In this document: positions 24,284 to 33,231 of the stretch, in pieces | How the letters are laid out: every line of letters begins with the position of its first letter | How positions within the stretch are numbered: position 1 is the stretch's first letter | NCBI GenBank assembly: GCA_002345425.1 | Contig: DDWA01000058.1 | Coordinates: forward strand, 22,565 to 70,839 | Length of the DNA stretch: 48,275 bases | Reading direction: 5' to 3' | Source of the DNA: Caryophanales bacterium UBA2298 | GTDB lineage: Bacteria; Bacillota_I; Bacilli_A; Izemoplasmatales; Hujiaoplasmataceae | The notes under the pieces: model-generated | What the model was told of the DNA's origin: nothing | The model's input: only the letters and a program-made list of their open reading frames with translations | Database searches by the model: none | Translations under genes and position numbers: made by a program

Positions 24284-25492
24284 TTATTTAATCCTTTCTA
24301 TATAAACACTCGGGATAGCCGCATACATTGCGCATGCTTTAACAAGATGTTCTTTATAAGTTATTTCATTTGGTGCATGAGCTTGTTCTTCCATACCAGG
24401 CCCAAAGCCGATACAAGGAATATTATGTCTTCCCATAATTGATACGGCATTAGTGGAAAACGTCCATTTATCAACCAAAGGTTGCTTATCAAATAAACTT
24501 TCATAAGCACCTAATGTCGCTTTACAAACAACATGCTCGGCTGGTAAAACCCAGGTTGGAAAATATGATTTAGTTGGATAAACCAAACCCAGATAAGACG
24601 GCCTTGCATAATCATACATCTCAACAACAGCTCCTGCTTTTCTCACAGACTCCAATGCTTCAATCTCTTTAATGGCACTAAGATAAGTTTCGCCATCAGT
24701 TAATCTTCGATCAATTGAAACTGAACAGCCATCAGCGACCGCACATCTTGAAGGTGATGAATAAAAAATTTCACTGACAGTTAAAGTTCCTTTACCTAAA
24801 AAATCATTATTCAATAACCTCTTATTTAACTGTTCTAATTCAATTAATATCGGTGCCATTTTAAAAATAGCATTGTCTCCTCTTTCCGGTGCACTACCAT
24901 GACAAGAAATTCCAGAAGTCGTAACCTTAATTTCCATTCTGCCTCTATGACCACGATAGATATTTAAATTAGTCGGTTCTGTTATCACAACAAACTCTGG
25001 AATAATTTTTTCTTCTTCAATCAAGTACTGCCAACATAATCCATCGCAATCTTCTTCTTGAACAGTACCTGTTATAAGTAAAGTATATTCATTATCTAAA
25101 CCTAATTCTTTAATGATCTTACCAGCATATACCATAGAAGCCATGCCGCCTTCTTGGTCTGAAGCACCTCTTCCGCCTATAACTAATTCATCTTCAAATC
25201 CTTCATAAGGATCAAACTTCCAATTTTTAATTTCACCGATACCAACAGTATCAATATGAGCGTCCATCGCTATTAAATGTTCACCATGACCAATTCTACC
25301 GATAATATTACCCATTTTATCGATTCTTACTTCATCAAATCCAACTTTTTCCATCTCTTCTTTGATTCTTAAAATAACTTTTTCTTCATCAGCACTCTCA
25401 GATGGAATCTTTATCATATCTCTTAAGAACTTAGTCATATCTTTTTTATACTTTTTACTTAACTCTAATATCTTATTAAAATCTACTTTCAT
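24284..25492 (-). CDS. YgeY-like M20 metallohydrolase
   Basis: 402 residues of peptidase family M20: AMDAHIDTVG (metal His and Asp, about residue 75), GRGASDQEGGMASM (bridging Asp), TGTVQEEDCDG (catalytic and metal Glu pair), and the dimerisation lid with HGSAPERGDNA. The C-terminal HAPNEI holds the last metal His. This arrangement and the location fit YgeY, the hydrolase of selenium/purine clusters, which removes N-carbamoyl-type groups. It should hydrolyse a ureido or amide bond in the ring-opened purine intermediate. It lies 14 bp upstream of the ygeW-like gene. Confidence 0.85.
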   Translation of the reverse strand: MKVDFNKILELSKKYKKDMTKFLRDMIKIPSESADEEKVILRIKEEMEKVGFDEVRIDKMGNIIGRIGHGEHLIAMDAHIDTVGIGEIKNWKFDPYEGFEDELVIGGRGASDQEGGMASMVYAGKIIKELGLDNEYTLLITGTVQEEDCDGLCWQYLIEEEKIIPEFVVITEPTNLNIYRGHRGRMEIKVTTSGISCHGSAPERGDNAIFKMAPILIELEQLNKRLLNNDFLGKGTLTVSEIFYSSPSRCAVADGCSVSIDRRLTDGETYLSAIKEIEALESVRKAGAVVEMYDYARPSYLGLVYPTKSYFPTWVLPAEHVVCKATLGAYESLFDKQPLVDKWTFSTNAVSIMGRHNIPCIGFGPGMEEQAHAPNEITYKEHLVKACAMYAAIPSVYIERIK

Positions 25493-25494
25493 CT

Positions 25495-26853
25495 TTAATC
25501 CTCACGCATCTTTTTGATTAATTCATCATAATGATAGATTTTTTGATATTCACTATCCCAAAAAGACATATCTTTCATTGAATCTAAATATTTCTGAGAA
25601 TAACCGAATTTCAACCAATCTTTTTCTTTTTGTTTAAACAATTTTTCTTTTTGACTGACTAAACGATAATCAGCAATATCATCAGTATTTGCTTTCAAGA
25701 AAACATCTCTAAACCATCTTCTTAAAACAAAATCTTCTGTTTCTAAATATCTTTTGTTTAAATCTACTAAAACTGTTTCATATCTGTCAAAACCGTCAGT
25801 CGCAATCGTCACAACATTATCATCTGGACCAAGCTTTAATAACTTAGCCATCTTAATCGCTCCTAAAATATTACAAATACCTGAAACACCAAATAATTCT
25901 TTCATTGCTAAAGCATCTAATCTATCCACACCATTTTCAACTAAAATATCAGTACCGTCATGAATTAATTTTAAACCTTGAACTGATTCTTCATCTTTTA
26001 TAAGAGCAATAAAATCTGTATTTAATATATTATGAATTAAGGTACACATCTTATCGCCAATACCTTCAATACGGTGTTGGCCTCTACCGCCATTCATTAA
26101 AGTCGAACACTCATAAGGTTCTAAAGCCGCTACTTTCGCTTCTGGAAAAATTTTCTTAATATGGTCTCCAGCAGCTAAGGTTCCAGCTGAACCGGGAGCT
26201 GATGCAAAACATGCAATACGGCCGTTTCCTATTCCCTTTACCGCCTCTACACAAGCGTTGCCGGTGACATGGCGATGGAACCGGTAATTAGGCAATAATT
26301 CAAACTGTGCCAAGGAACGGTTCTTCGGATTCTTCTTTAGTTCAAAAGTTCTTTCCAATGTTAAAATAACATCTGATTCAGTTCCTGGAGTAAGATCTAA
26401 CTTCGCTCCATACCTTTCAATCCTCTGATATCTTTCCTTACTCATATTATCTGGCATAATAACAATAGAATCATATTTCATCAGATTACAGATATAAGAA
26501 ACCCCAATACCAAAATTACCAGTTGAAGGTCCTAGTATCGTATGCTTACCAGGAATGATAGTTTGATCAACACAACCCTCGATTAAAGTTGAATATGCCG
26601 GGCCAACTTTATGTGAGCCTGAAGGAAAATACTTTCCCAATAAAACAACGATATTACAATCGACACCAGTTAAAGCTTTTGGTAAAACGAGTTTATGAAC
26701 TTCACCGCTATCGCTTTTCCAATTAATATTAAATAAATTAATTGGGTCTAGCTCATTTTCTTTGTTCTTTAATGCTTCTTTTCTGATTTTAGGATCAATA
26801 TGTGATGGATAAGCCATCTCATCATAGGTTGGTCCAAATGGAATTTTACTCAT
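25495..26853 (-). CDS. Fold-type II PLP-dependent lyase of unassigned specificity
   Basis: 452 residues of the tryptophan-synthase-beta/cysteine-synthase superfamily. Lys82 in FPSGSHKVGPAYS is the probable Schiff-base lysine, GPSTGNFGIG is the substrate-carboxylate loop, and SAPGSAGTLAAGDHIK is the phosphate loop. A C-terminal extension of about 90 residues (from 360) is charged, Trp-rich and unlike cysteine synthase. It is not YgeX: the diaminopropionate lyase N-terminal pattern is absent. It is flanked by the ygeY-like gene and a threonine-synthase-like gene, so a beta-elimination or replacement on a diamino/ureido acid is inferred. Reaction unknown. Confidence 0.72.
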   Translation of the reverse strand: MSKIPFGPTYDEMAYPSHIDPKIRKEALKNKENELDPINLFNINWKSDSGEVHKLVLPKALTGVDCNIVVLLGKYFPSGSHKVGPAYSTLIEGCVDQTIIPGKHTILGPSTGNFGIGVSYICNLMKYDSIVIMPDNMSKERYQRIERYGAKLDLTPGTESDVILTLERTFELKKNPKNRSLAQFELLPNYRFHRHVTGNACVEAVKGIGNGRIACFASAPGSAGTLAAGDHIKKIFPEAKVAALEPYECSTLMNGGRGQHRIEGIGDKMCTLIHNILNTDFIALIKDEESVQGLKLIHDGTDILVENGVDRLDALAMKELFGVSGICNILGAIKMAKLLKLGPDDNVVTIATDGFDRYETVLVDLNKRYLETEDFVLRRWFRDVFLKANTDDIADYRLVSQKEKLFKQKEKDWLKFGYSQKYLDSMKDMSFWDSEYQKIYHYDELIKKMRED

Positions 26854-28103
26854 TAATTAAGTCCTTCTTTCTTGTCTATAATATATCTTTTTAAATCTTC
26901 AAGATTGTCATCAAGAAGAATTGGTTCTTCTAAATATTTTAAAGCATTACCTGTATCTTTTAAACCGTTGCCAGTGATAATCACTGTCACAGTTTCTAAA
27001 GAAGTAATGATATTTAAATTTCTTGCTTTTTTATAGCCTGCATAACTGCAAGCGGCTGCCGGTTCTGCAAAAATCCCTTCAGATTCTCCCAGTTCTTTCA
27101 TTCCATCCATAATCTCATCATCGGAAACAGCTAAATAAGTTCCCTTACTGTTAATTACAGCATTTAATCCTTTTACTGGATTTCTGGGAATACCAACAGC
27201 TATACTATCAGCGATTGTATTCTCTTCTACTTCAACTAATTCTCTTTCTTCTTTATAAGCATCATAAAACGGCGAACATCCTTCACTTTGGACTCCCATG
27301 ATTTTCGGAATATGATCAATCATTCCTAATTTAAACAAGTCATAAAAGCCTTTATAAACTCCACCTACTGTGCAACCATCCCCCACAGAAACAATAATCC
27401 AATCAGTCGGTTTAAAATCTAATTGTTCAGCTATTTCTAAAGCTACTGTTTTTTTACCTTCAATTAAGTTCGGATTAACAGCGGCGTTACGATTATACCA
27501 ACCGTAATGTTCAATCGCATTCTTAGAAAGATTATATGCAGCTTTATAATCACCGTTAACCTTAATAACTGTCGCACCATATGCAAGTAATTGTGCAAGT
27601 TTTCCAAGCGGCGCTCTCTTCGGAACGAAAATCACCGTCTTAAGTCCTAATCTACTGGCATTACCAGCTAGTGAAGAAGCAGCATTACCGGTTGAAGAAC
27701 AGGAAATTATCTTCTTATTAAGTTCTAAAGCTTTGACGCAAGCAATAACACTTGCCCGATCTTTTAAAGACTGAGTTGGATTCATTCCGTCATCTTTAAA
27801 ATATAAAGCTTTAGATTGATATTTATTCCCTAATTGATTACTTCGCAAAAGCGGTGTCCAACCAACTTTTAAAGTCATTTTAGTAAATTCTTCTTTGACC
27901 GGTAAAAGTGGTAAATAACGCCAAATCGAATAATCATGATTCTTAAGCAAAGAATGCTTGTTAAAAACTTTCTTAATCGCATGATAATCATACTCGATAT
28001 CTAATATTCCTTTATCACCACAATTAGGACAAACAAACATTTCTTTGTCAAAAACAAAAAACTCATCACAAAGAGTGCAACGATATCCTAATACATAACT
28101 CAT
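26853..28103 (-). CDS. Threonine-synthase-like PLP enzyme with N-terminal zinc ribbon
   Basis: 416 residues. A zinc ribbon (Cys9, Cys12, Cys25, Cys28) precedes a fold-type II PLP domain with Lys114 in NPTQSLKDRAS, the SSTGNAASSLAG carboxylate loop and SVGDGCTVGGVYKGF. Archaeal-type threonine synthases have the same layout, but thrA/thrB are absent and the gene is embedded in the purine unit with 4-bp and 1-bp overlaps on its two sides. A beta/gamma-elimination on a phosphorylated or ureido amino acid from purine breakdown is therefore a credible alternative to threonine synthesis. Seen together with the adjacent second PLP enzyme, it may replace YgeX. Confidence 0.8.
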   Translation of the reverse strand: MSYVLGYRCTLCDEFFVFDKEMFVCPNCGDKGILDIEYDYHAIKKVFNKHSLLKNHDYSIWRYLPLLPVKEEFTKMTLKVGWTPLLRSNQLGNKYQSKALYFKDDGMNPTQSLKDRASVIACVKALELNKKIISCSSTGNAASSLAGNASRLGLKTVIFVPKRAPLGKLAQLLAYGATVIKVNGDYKAAYNLSKNAIEHYGWYNRNAAVNPNLIEGKKTVALEIAEQLDFKPTDWIIVSVGDGCTVGGVYKGFYDLFKLGMIDHIPKIMGVQSEGCSPFYDAYKEERELVEVEENTIADSIAVGIPRNPVKGLNAVINSKGTYLAVSDDEIMDGMKELGESEGIFAEPAAACSYAGYKKARNLNIITSLETVTVIITGNGLKDTGNALKYLEEPILLDDNLEDLKRYIIDKKEGLN

Positions 28104-29821
28104 GATTTATCACCAGCTTCTAATGGTATTATCTTAAACTCTTTAACATCAAATAAACCTAAATCAGTAACTTTCAATTCTGGTATTACAGCTAAAGACA
28201 AGAATGCCAGTTGTAAAAACGGATCTTCTATATCATTACTGACTCCTAAACCTCTAGCATAATTTTCTAAATTAGTTAATTTACTTTCAACATATTCTAA
28301 ACTCGCTAATGACATCAAGCCCCCAACTTCTAAAGGTAAAAACTCTTTCACTTCGCCTTTTGAAGTCAAGACTATTCCACCGCCAATAGAGTTTATCTTT
28401 TGTATTGCCAGCAACATATCAGAATCATTATCACCGATACAAATCAAATTATGAGAATCATGAGCAATTGTCATCGCAATTGCACCATGCTTTAAGCCAT
28501 AACCTTTGACTATAGCTTTACCGATATTTCCACTGGTAAAATGTCTTTCAATCACACAAAGTTTTAACAAACCAAGGTTTTCTTCGTTCAAGAAAATTCC
28601 TTTTTTTAATACTACCTTCTCTATCAATTTTTTAGTAGTAACATTATTTTTAACCAAACCTATGACATTAACTAAATCACTTTTAAGTTTATATTCTAAA
28701 TCTATTTTTTCAATATCAATTCTCACGGTATTAGTTACTTTACTTGAGTCAACAGCTTGAGCCAAAAACAATGGTTTCTTATTTTCCGCTATTAATTTTC
28801 CCTGTTTAAACACTCTTTCAACATCAATTTTATCTAAACTCTTAAATACGACAAAATCAGCTTTTCTTCCTGGAGCAATTGCTCCGATGTCTCTTAAATT
28901 ATAACAATCAGCGATGTTTATCGTCGCCATTGATATCGCACTAATTGGCTCTATCCCATTTTCAATAGCGATATTGATATTATTGTCAATATGTCCGATT
29001 CTTCTTATATCCCTTGGATGTAAATCATCAGAACAAAACAAAATTCTTTGATAAAACTTAGGATTTAATCCCTTCAATAAATCTCTGACATTCTTGGTCT
29101 GCGAACCCTCTCTTAGGTGAACATACATTCCTCTTTTAACCTTATCTAGTAATTCTTCTGGGGTGGTACACTCATGATCAGTTTTAATTCCAGCTAAACA
29201 ATATGCATTTAACTCTTTACCTTTAACTTCCGGTGCATGACCATCAATCGTTAATTTTCCAAAAGCTTCTAACTTTTCTAAAACATCTTGTTTTCCGTTA
29301 ATAGCTCCTGAATAATCCATCATTTCACCAAGTCCTAAAACTTGATCATTTGTAAGATACTTTAGAATATCCTTAGCTTTCAAATCAGCTCCAGCAGTTT
29401 CAAACTCAGTTGACGGAACACAAGATGGAATCATCATATAAACATCTAATGGTGAATTTTTAGAAGCATCCAGCATAAAATCGATACCATCAGTACCTTT
29501 GACATTAGCAATCTCATGACAATCAGCCACAACCGCAGTTGTACCTCTCGGCATAACGGCTAAAGCATAGTTGTTAGGTGTAAGCATACTTGATTCAATG
29601 TGAACATGCCCATCAATAAAACCAGGAGAAAGATAATAACCTAAAAGGTCTATTTCTTCTTTTCCCTGATAATCGCCGATTCCAACGATATAACCGTCGC
29701 AGACAGCTAAATCACCGTTATCAATATCCTTTGTAAAAACATTGATAATCTTAGCATTCTTAATAACTAAATCAGCTAATTTTTCACCTCTAGCGACTGC
29801 TAGTAATTTCTTTTTATCCAA
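28100..29821 (-). CDS. ade: Adenine deaminase
   Basis: 573 residues, the normal length for the two-domain Ade family. The amidohydrolase metal motif GHVHIESSMLTP is near residue 70, with DCHEIANV, DGHAPEVKG and the FCSDDLHP aspartate following. The C-terminal domain contains AHDSHNLICIG and GGIVL. It deaminates adenine to hypoxanthine, the substrate for the molybdenum hydroxylases next door. The start is a TTG (29821) with AAGGAAG upstream. It overlaps the threonine-synthase-like gene by 4 bp. Confidence 0.93.
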   Translation of the reverse strand: MDKKKLLAVARGEKLADLVIKNAKIINVFTKDIDNGDLAVCDGYIVGIGDYQGKEEIDLLGYYLSPGFIDGHVHIESSMLTPNNYALAVMPRGTTAVVADCHEIANVKGTDGIDFMLDASKNSPLDVYMMIPSCVPSTEFETAGADLKAKDILKYLTNDQVLGLGEMMDYSGAINGKQDVLEKLEAFGKLTIDGHAPEVKGKELNAYCLAGIKTDHECTTPEELLDKVKRGMYVHLREGSQTKNVRDLLKGLNPKFYQRILFCSDDLHPRDIRRIGHIDNNINIAIENGIEPISAISMATINIADCYNLRDIGAIAPGRKADFVVFKSLDKIDVERVFKQGKLIAENKKPLFLAQAVDSSKVTNTVRIDIEKIDLEYKLKSDLVNVIGLVKNNVTTKKLIEKVVLKKGIFLNEENLGLLKLCVIERHFTSGNIGKAIVKGYGLKHGAIAMTIAHDSHNLICIGDNDSDMLLAIQKINSIGGGIVLTSKGEVKEFLPLEVGGLMSLASLEYVESKLTNLENYARGLGVSNDIEDPFLQLAFLSLAVIPELKVTDLGLFDVKEFKIIPLEAGDKS

Positions 29822-29835
29822 AAAAACACTTCCTT

Positions 29836-30678
29836 TTAAATCAGATTTTCGATAAATTCTCGCAAAAGATTAATTGCAACTTCCTTACGATAAACTTTAT
29901 TTGATCTTTGATCATCAATTGGAACAATTAAAGGATCATACCAAGAAGTAAGCAAATCAATCATACCTTTAAGTTCTTCTATGGTCTTACCAATCATTTT
30001 CTTTTCCAACAACCTATCTCTAACGACAGTAACATTCACCGCTCCAAAAGCTATTCTAATATCGGTTATCTTATTGTTATAAATTTGGTATGCCCCCGCA
30101 AACGATAATTTTGAAATTGCATCGCTCAGTCTCGGCCCAACTTTCTTAAAGTAAGCTTTTTCAAACATAAGCTTGGGGATAATAACTTTAGTGATTAACT
30201 CATCACTTTCCAAAGTGATTTTTCTTACACCTTTAATAAAATCCTTGAGAAAAACTCTTCTCGTATTATTAATTGATCTAATTTCAAGTTCTGCATCCAT
30301 TAAATAAAGACTTACTAAAGAATCTCCGGCTGGAGAAGCGTTACCAATATTACCCGCTAAAGTCGCAGTATGTCTAATTGCCGGAGAAGCCATCTCCAAA
30401 ATAGTCTCTTTCAACAATTTTGGAGCTATATCACTCTCCATAATCTTCTCTAAACTTAATGCCGCACCGATATAAACAAAAGCATCATCTTCATAAATGT
30501 TTTTTAGTTCATTAAGATTATTGATATATAAGACGTCGTTTCTATAACCGATAGACATCCCTGTATGGGAACGGTTTTGAATTAACATATCCGTTCCACC
30601 AGCAATAATCTTAACTTTTTTTTCGTTTAATATTTTCAAACATTCATCTAAATCTTTAGGTAAATAAGCTTCTACCAT
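29836..30678 (-). CDS. Xanthine dehydrogenase FAD subunit (first hydroxylase)
   Basis: 280 residues of the CoxM/XdhB family: KIIAGGTDMLI (FAD pyrophosphate loop, about residue 20-30), AATLAGNIGNASPAGDS (about 107-123), then a CO-dehydrogenase FAD C-terminal domain from about 165. It carries electrons from the 2Fe-2S subunit to NAD or ferredoxin. It overlaps the Fe-S gene by 7 bp and completes hydroxylase 1 (FAD, Fe-S and Mo subunits at 29836-33216). Confidence 0.9.
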   Translation of the reverse strand: MVEAYLPKDLDECLKILNEKKVKIIAGGTDMLIQNRSHTGMSIGYRNDVLYINNLNELKNIYEDDAFVYIGAALSLEKIMESDIAPKLLKETILEMASPAIRHTATLAGNIGNASPAGDSLVSLYLMDAELEIRSINNTRRVFLKDFIKGVRKITLESDELITKVIIPKLMFEKAYFKKVGPRLSDAISKLSFAGAYQIYNNKITDIRIAFGAVNVTVVRDRLLEKKMIGKTIEELKGMIDLLTSWYDPLIVPIDDQRSNKVYRKEVAINLLREFIENLI

Positions 30679-31145
30679 AAACCGTCACCAGCTTTCGCCG
30701 CTTCTTTCACTGCTTCAATTATCAAATTATAACCAGTACATCGACAAAGGTTCCCAGAAAGACCGATTTTAATCTCAAAATCGGTTGGATGAGGATTTTT
30801 ATTTAATAAACTTTCAGTCGCAATAATCATCCCTGGTGTACAAAAGCCACATTGTACCCCGCCAGTTTTTGCATAAGCGTCCTTGATAACCTCAAATTTT
30901 TTCGTTTTGGAAAAACCTTCAATTGTTATTATTTCTTTATCAATCACATTAGCTAAAGGCGTGCAACAAGAATTGATAATTTTCTGGTCCATTAAAACTG
31001 CACAAGCGCCACATTCACCCTCTCCACAACCCTCTTTAGGTCCAGTCAGATTAAAATCATCTCTCAAGACGTCTAATAATCTTCTGTTAGGATCAGTATC
31101 TAATTCCACAAACTTATCATTTAGTTTAAATTTTATCTTAGCCAT
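30672..31145 (-). CDS. Xanthine dehydrogenase 2Fe-2S subunit (first hydroxylase)
   Basis: 157 residues. The plant-type cluster site is GCGEGECGACAV with a fourth Cys in INSCC. The second, alpha-helical cluster site is GGVQCGFCTPGM and NLCRCTGY. These are the two clusters of all xanthine dehydrogenase-family small subunits. It transfers electrons between the Mo and FAD subunits encoded on either side, with 7- and 8-bp overlaps. Confidence 0.93.
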   Translation of the reverse strand: MAKIKFKLNDKFVELDTDPNRRLLDVLRDDFNLTGPKEGCGEGECGACAVLMDQKIINSCCTPLANVIDKEIITIEGFSKTKKFEVIKDAYAKTGGVQCGFCTPGMIIATESLLNKNPHPTDFEIKIGLSGNLCRCTGYNLIIEAVKEAAKAGDGLW

Positions 31146-33216
31146 TTTTAATCAACTCCATTATGTATTCCGGAGTAACCGGAATCTTGAACACTCTTCT
31201 TTTTATCGCTTGTTCTATCGCTTTAGCCACTGCAGGCGCTCCACCAATTAAAGATAATTCACCAACACCTTTAGCACCATACGGACCATAAGCATATGGG
31301 TTTTCATAAAGATATGTTTCCATCGGACACATATCCATCGCTGTTGGGATAATATAATCAGTCATATTTTTTTGCATAATCTGACCCTGTTTATGATTCA
31401 TCACTTCCAAATAACCATAAGCTAATCCTTGCGCTAACCCACCATCAGCTTGACCGATAACGATTCTTTCATCTATTGCTTTACCAATATCATAAAAAGA
31501 CCAACTCTTATTTATCTTTACCTGGTAAGTAAATTTATCAACTTCAACCTCAACAACATTAACACCCCAAGAATAAGCGGGATAAGCATCACCCTTAAAC
31601 TTTTCTTCATCATACTTTATATATGAAGGTTGTTCGTATTCCTTTTCAACTATGAACTTTTCTTCCGCCCATCTTTTCTTTACTTCTTCCGTAGCTCTTG
31701 CGACTAAACCACCGACAATCATCATCGTTCTAGACGCTACAGTTGGTCCGGAATCAGGAACTGCATCAGTATCAGGATTATTAAAAATTACCTGTTCAAT
31801 ATCGATATCTAAAATATTCGCAACTAGTTTTCGAAAAGACGTTTTAACCCCTTGTCCCATATCGACAGCCGCTATCAATATCTCAACTTTATCAAATTCT
31901 TTCTTTAATCTTACTTTAGCTTTTATAATATTTTTTTCACCTGAACCAGTAAACCCACATCCATGAAAAAACCAACTCATGCCAATACCTTTATAACTAT
32001 CTAAAGCATCATAATTAATACGTTTTTCTTGATAATTGGAAACTTCCATCGCTTTACAAATCATTTCTGGCATTAAAACCGGATCTCTAAATATCCCCAT
32101 AGTTGAAGTATAATCTCCTTGTTTTACGAGAATATCTTTTTTAAATACCAAAGGATCAACTCCCAGCTCTAAAGCTAGATGTTCGATAAACATTTCAATC
32201 GCAAAAAACATTTGCGGGGCGCCAAAACCTCTAAAAGCTCCATTTGGAACAGTATTAGTTCTAAAAACATCACCCGATATATCTAAATTCTCAATTGTAT
32301 AAGCCCCAGTACAAGCAATTAAAGCTCTCGATAAAACAACTCCACTAAGTCCGATATTAGCCCCGCCATCAATTCCCACATCTGCACTTAAAGCATGAAT
32401 TTTATTATCTTTAATCGCCGCTTTAAAATGAACTCTTGAAGGATGTCTTTTAGTCGTAACCAACATATCTTCTTCTCGTTCATAAATCAATTGAATCGGT
32501 TTTCTAATTTTCTTTAAAGCCACAGCTAATTGACAACCAATTAAAGAAGGAAATTCTTCCTTACCCCCAAAAGCTCCGCCAACTGTTGCTTGAATAATTC
32601 TAACGTTATCTTCGCTTTCTCCCAACGCTTGAACAACCGCTTTTTTAACATAATAAGGACATTGAATAGACCCGATTAAAGTCGTTTTCTCACCATCCAT
32701 ATAACCGATAAATCCTTGTGGCTCAATATAAGCTTGCTCCTGATAAGAAGTTTCGTAATTAAATTCAATAATCTTCTTACCTGAAAAAGCTCTCTTGCCT
32801 TCACCCTTATCAAAATGATAATGAACAACACTATCAATCCAATCAAATAGCGGTTCTTCTTCTTGATAGACGATATGTACGCCTTCAATTAATTTACTTA
32901 AAACATTCTTATCAGGTCCAACCAAAAGTGCAATCGGTTCATAAAGATAAGTAATTTCTTTTTCAGTAAAAACAGGCATATCGTTAAAGATAACTTTAAC
33001 AATATTTTGTCCGGGAATGTCCCGGTAATCGACGACAAAATATCCTTCTGGTAAAAGAGGATATTCAATATTCAATATTTTCCCTTTAACAATTTTCGCT
33101 CTTACAGTAAAAGCATACAACATCCCTTCAGGCTTTATGTCAGCGACATACTTAGCTTGACCAGATATCTTTTCTTCATTATCAACCTTATTGATTGATG
33201 TCGATATATCCTTCAT
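31138..33216 (-). CDS. Xanthine dehydrogenase-type molybdenum subunit (first hydroxylase)
   Basis: 692 residues from the ATG at 33216, which has GAGGTGAG upstream; the TTG at 33222 is too close to it. The molybdopterin motifs are VGGAFGGKEEF (about 220), NGAFRGFGAPQ (about 320), DMGQGVKTSF (about 450) and the C-terminal GAKGVGELSLIGGAP, whose Glu is the catalytic base of the family. Xanthine dehydrogenase or a purine hydroxylase is the most likely activity, since adenine deaminase is next. It is a little shorter than typical XdhA (about 750) because the N-terminal part is compact. Confidence 0.88.
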   Translation of the reverse strand: MKDISTSINKVDNEEKISGQAKYVADIKPEGMLYAFTVRAKIVKGKILNIEYPLLPEGYFVVDYRDIPGQNIVKVIFNDMPVFTEKEITYLYEPIALLVGPDKNVLSKLIEGVHIVYQEEEPLFDWIDSVVHYHFDKGEGKRAFSGKKIIEFNYETSYQEQAYIEPQGFIGYMDGEKTTLIGSIQCPYYVKKAVVQALGESEDNVRIIQATVGGAFGGKEEFPSLIGCQLAVALKKIRKPIQLIYEREEDMLVTTKRHPSRVHFKAAIKDNKIHALSADVGIDGGANIGLSGVVLSRALIACTGAYTIENLDISGDVFRTNTVPNGAFRGFGAPQMFFAIEMFIEHLALELGVDPLVFKKDILVKQGDYTSTMGIFRDPVLMPEMICKAMEVSNYQEKRINYDALDSYKGIGMSWFFHGCGFTGSGEKNIIKAKVRLKKEFDKVEILIAAVDMGQGVKTSFRKLVANILDIDIEQVIFNNPDTDAVPDSGPTVASRTMMIVGGLVARATEEVKKRWAEEKFIVEKEYEQPSYIKYDEEKFKGDAYPAYSWGVNVVEVEVDKFTYQVKINKSWSFYDIGKAIDERIVIGQADGGLAQGLAYGYLEVMNHKQGQIMQKNMTDYIIPTAMDMCPMETYLYENPYAYGPYGAKGVGELSLIGGAPAVAKAIEQAIKRRVFKIPVTPEYIMELIKNG

Positions 33217-33231
33217 GCTCAACTCACCTCT

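Noticed and set aside
25495..26853. Annotation as YgeX diaminopropionate ammonia-lyase
   Set aside because: The PLP-lysine context (SGSHKVGP) and the long C-terminus do not match the YgeX pattern, although the operon position does.
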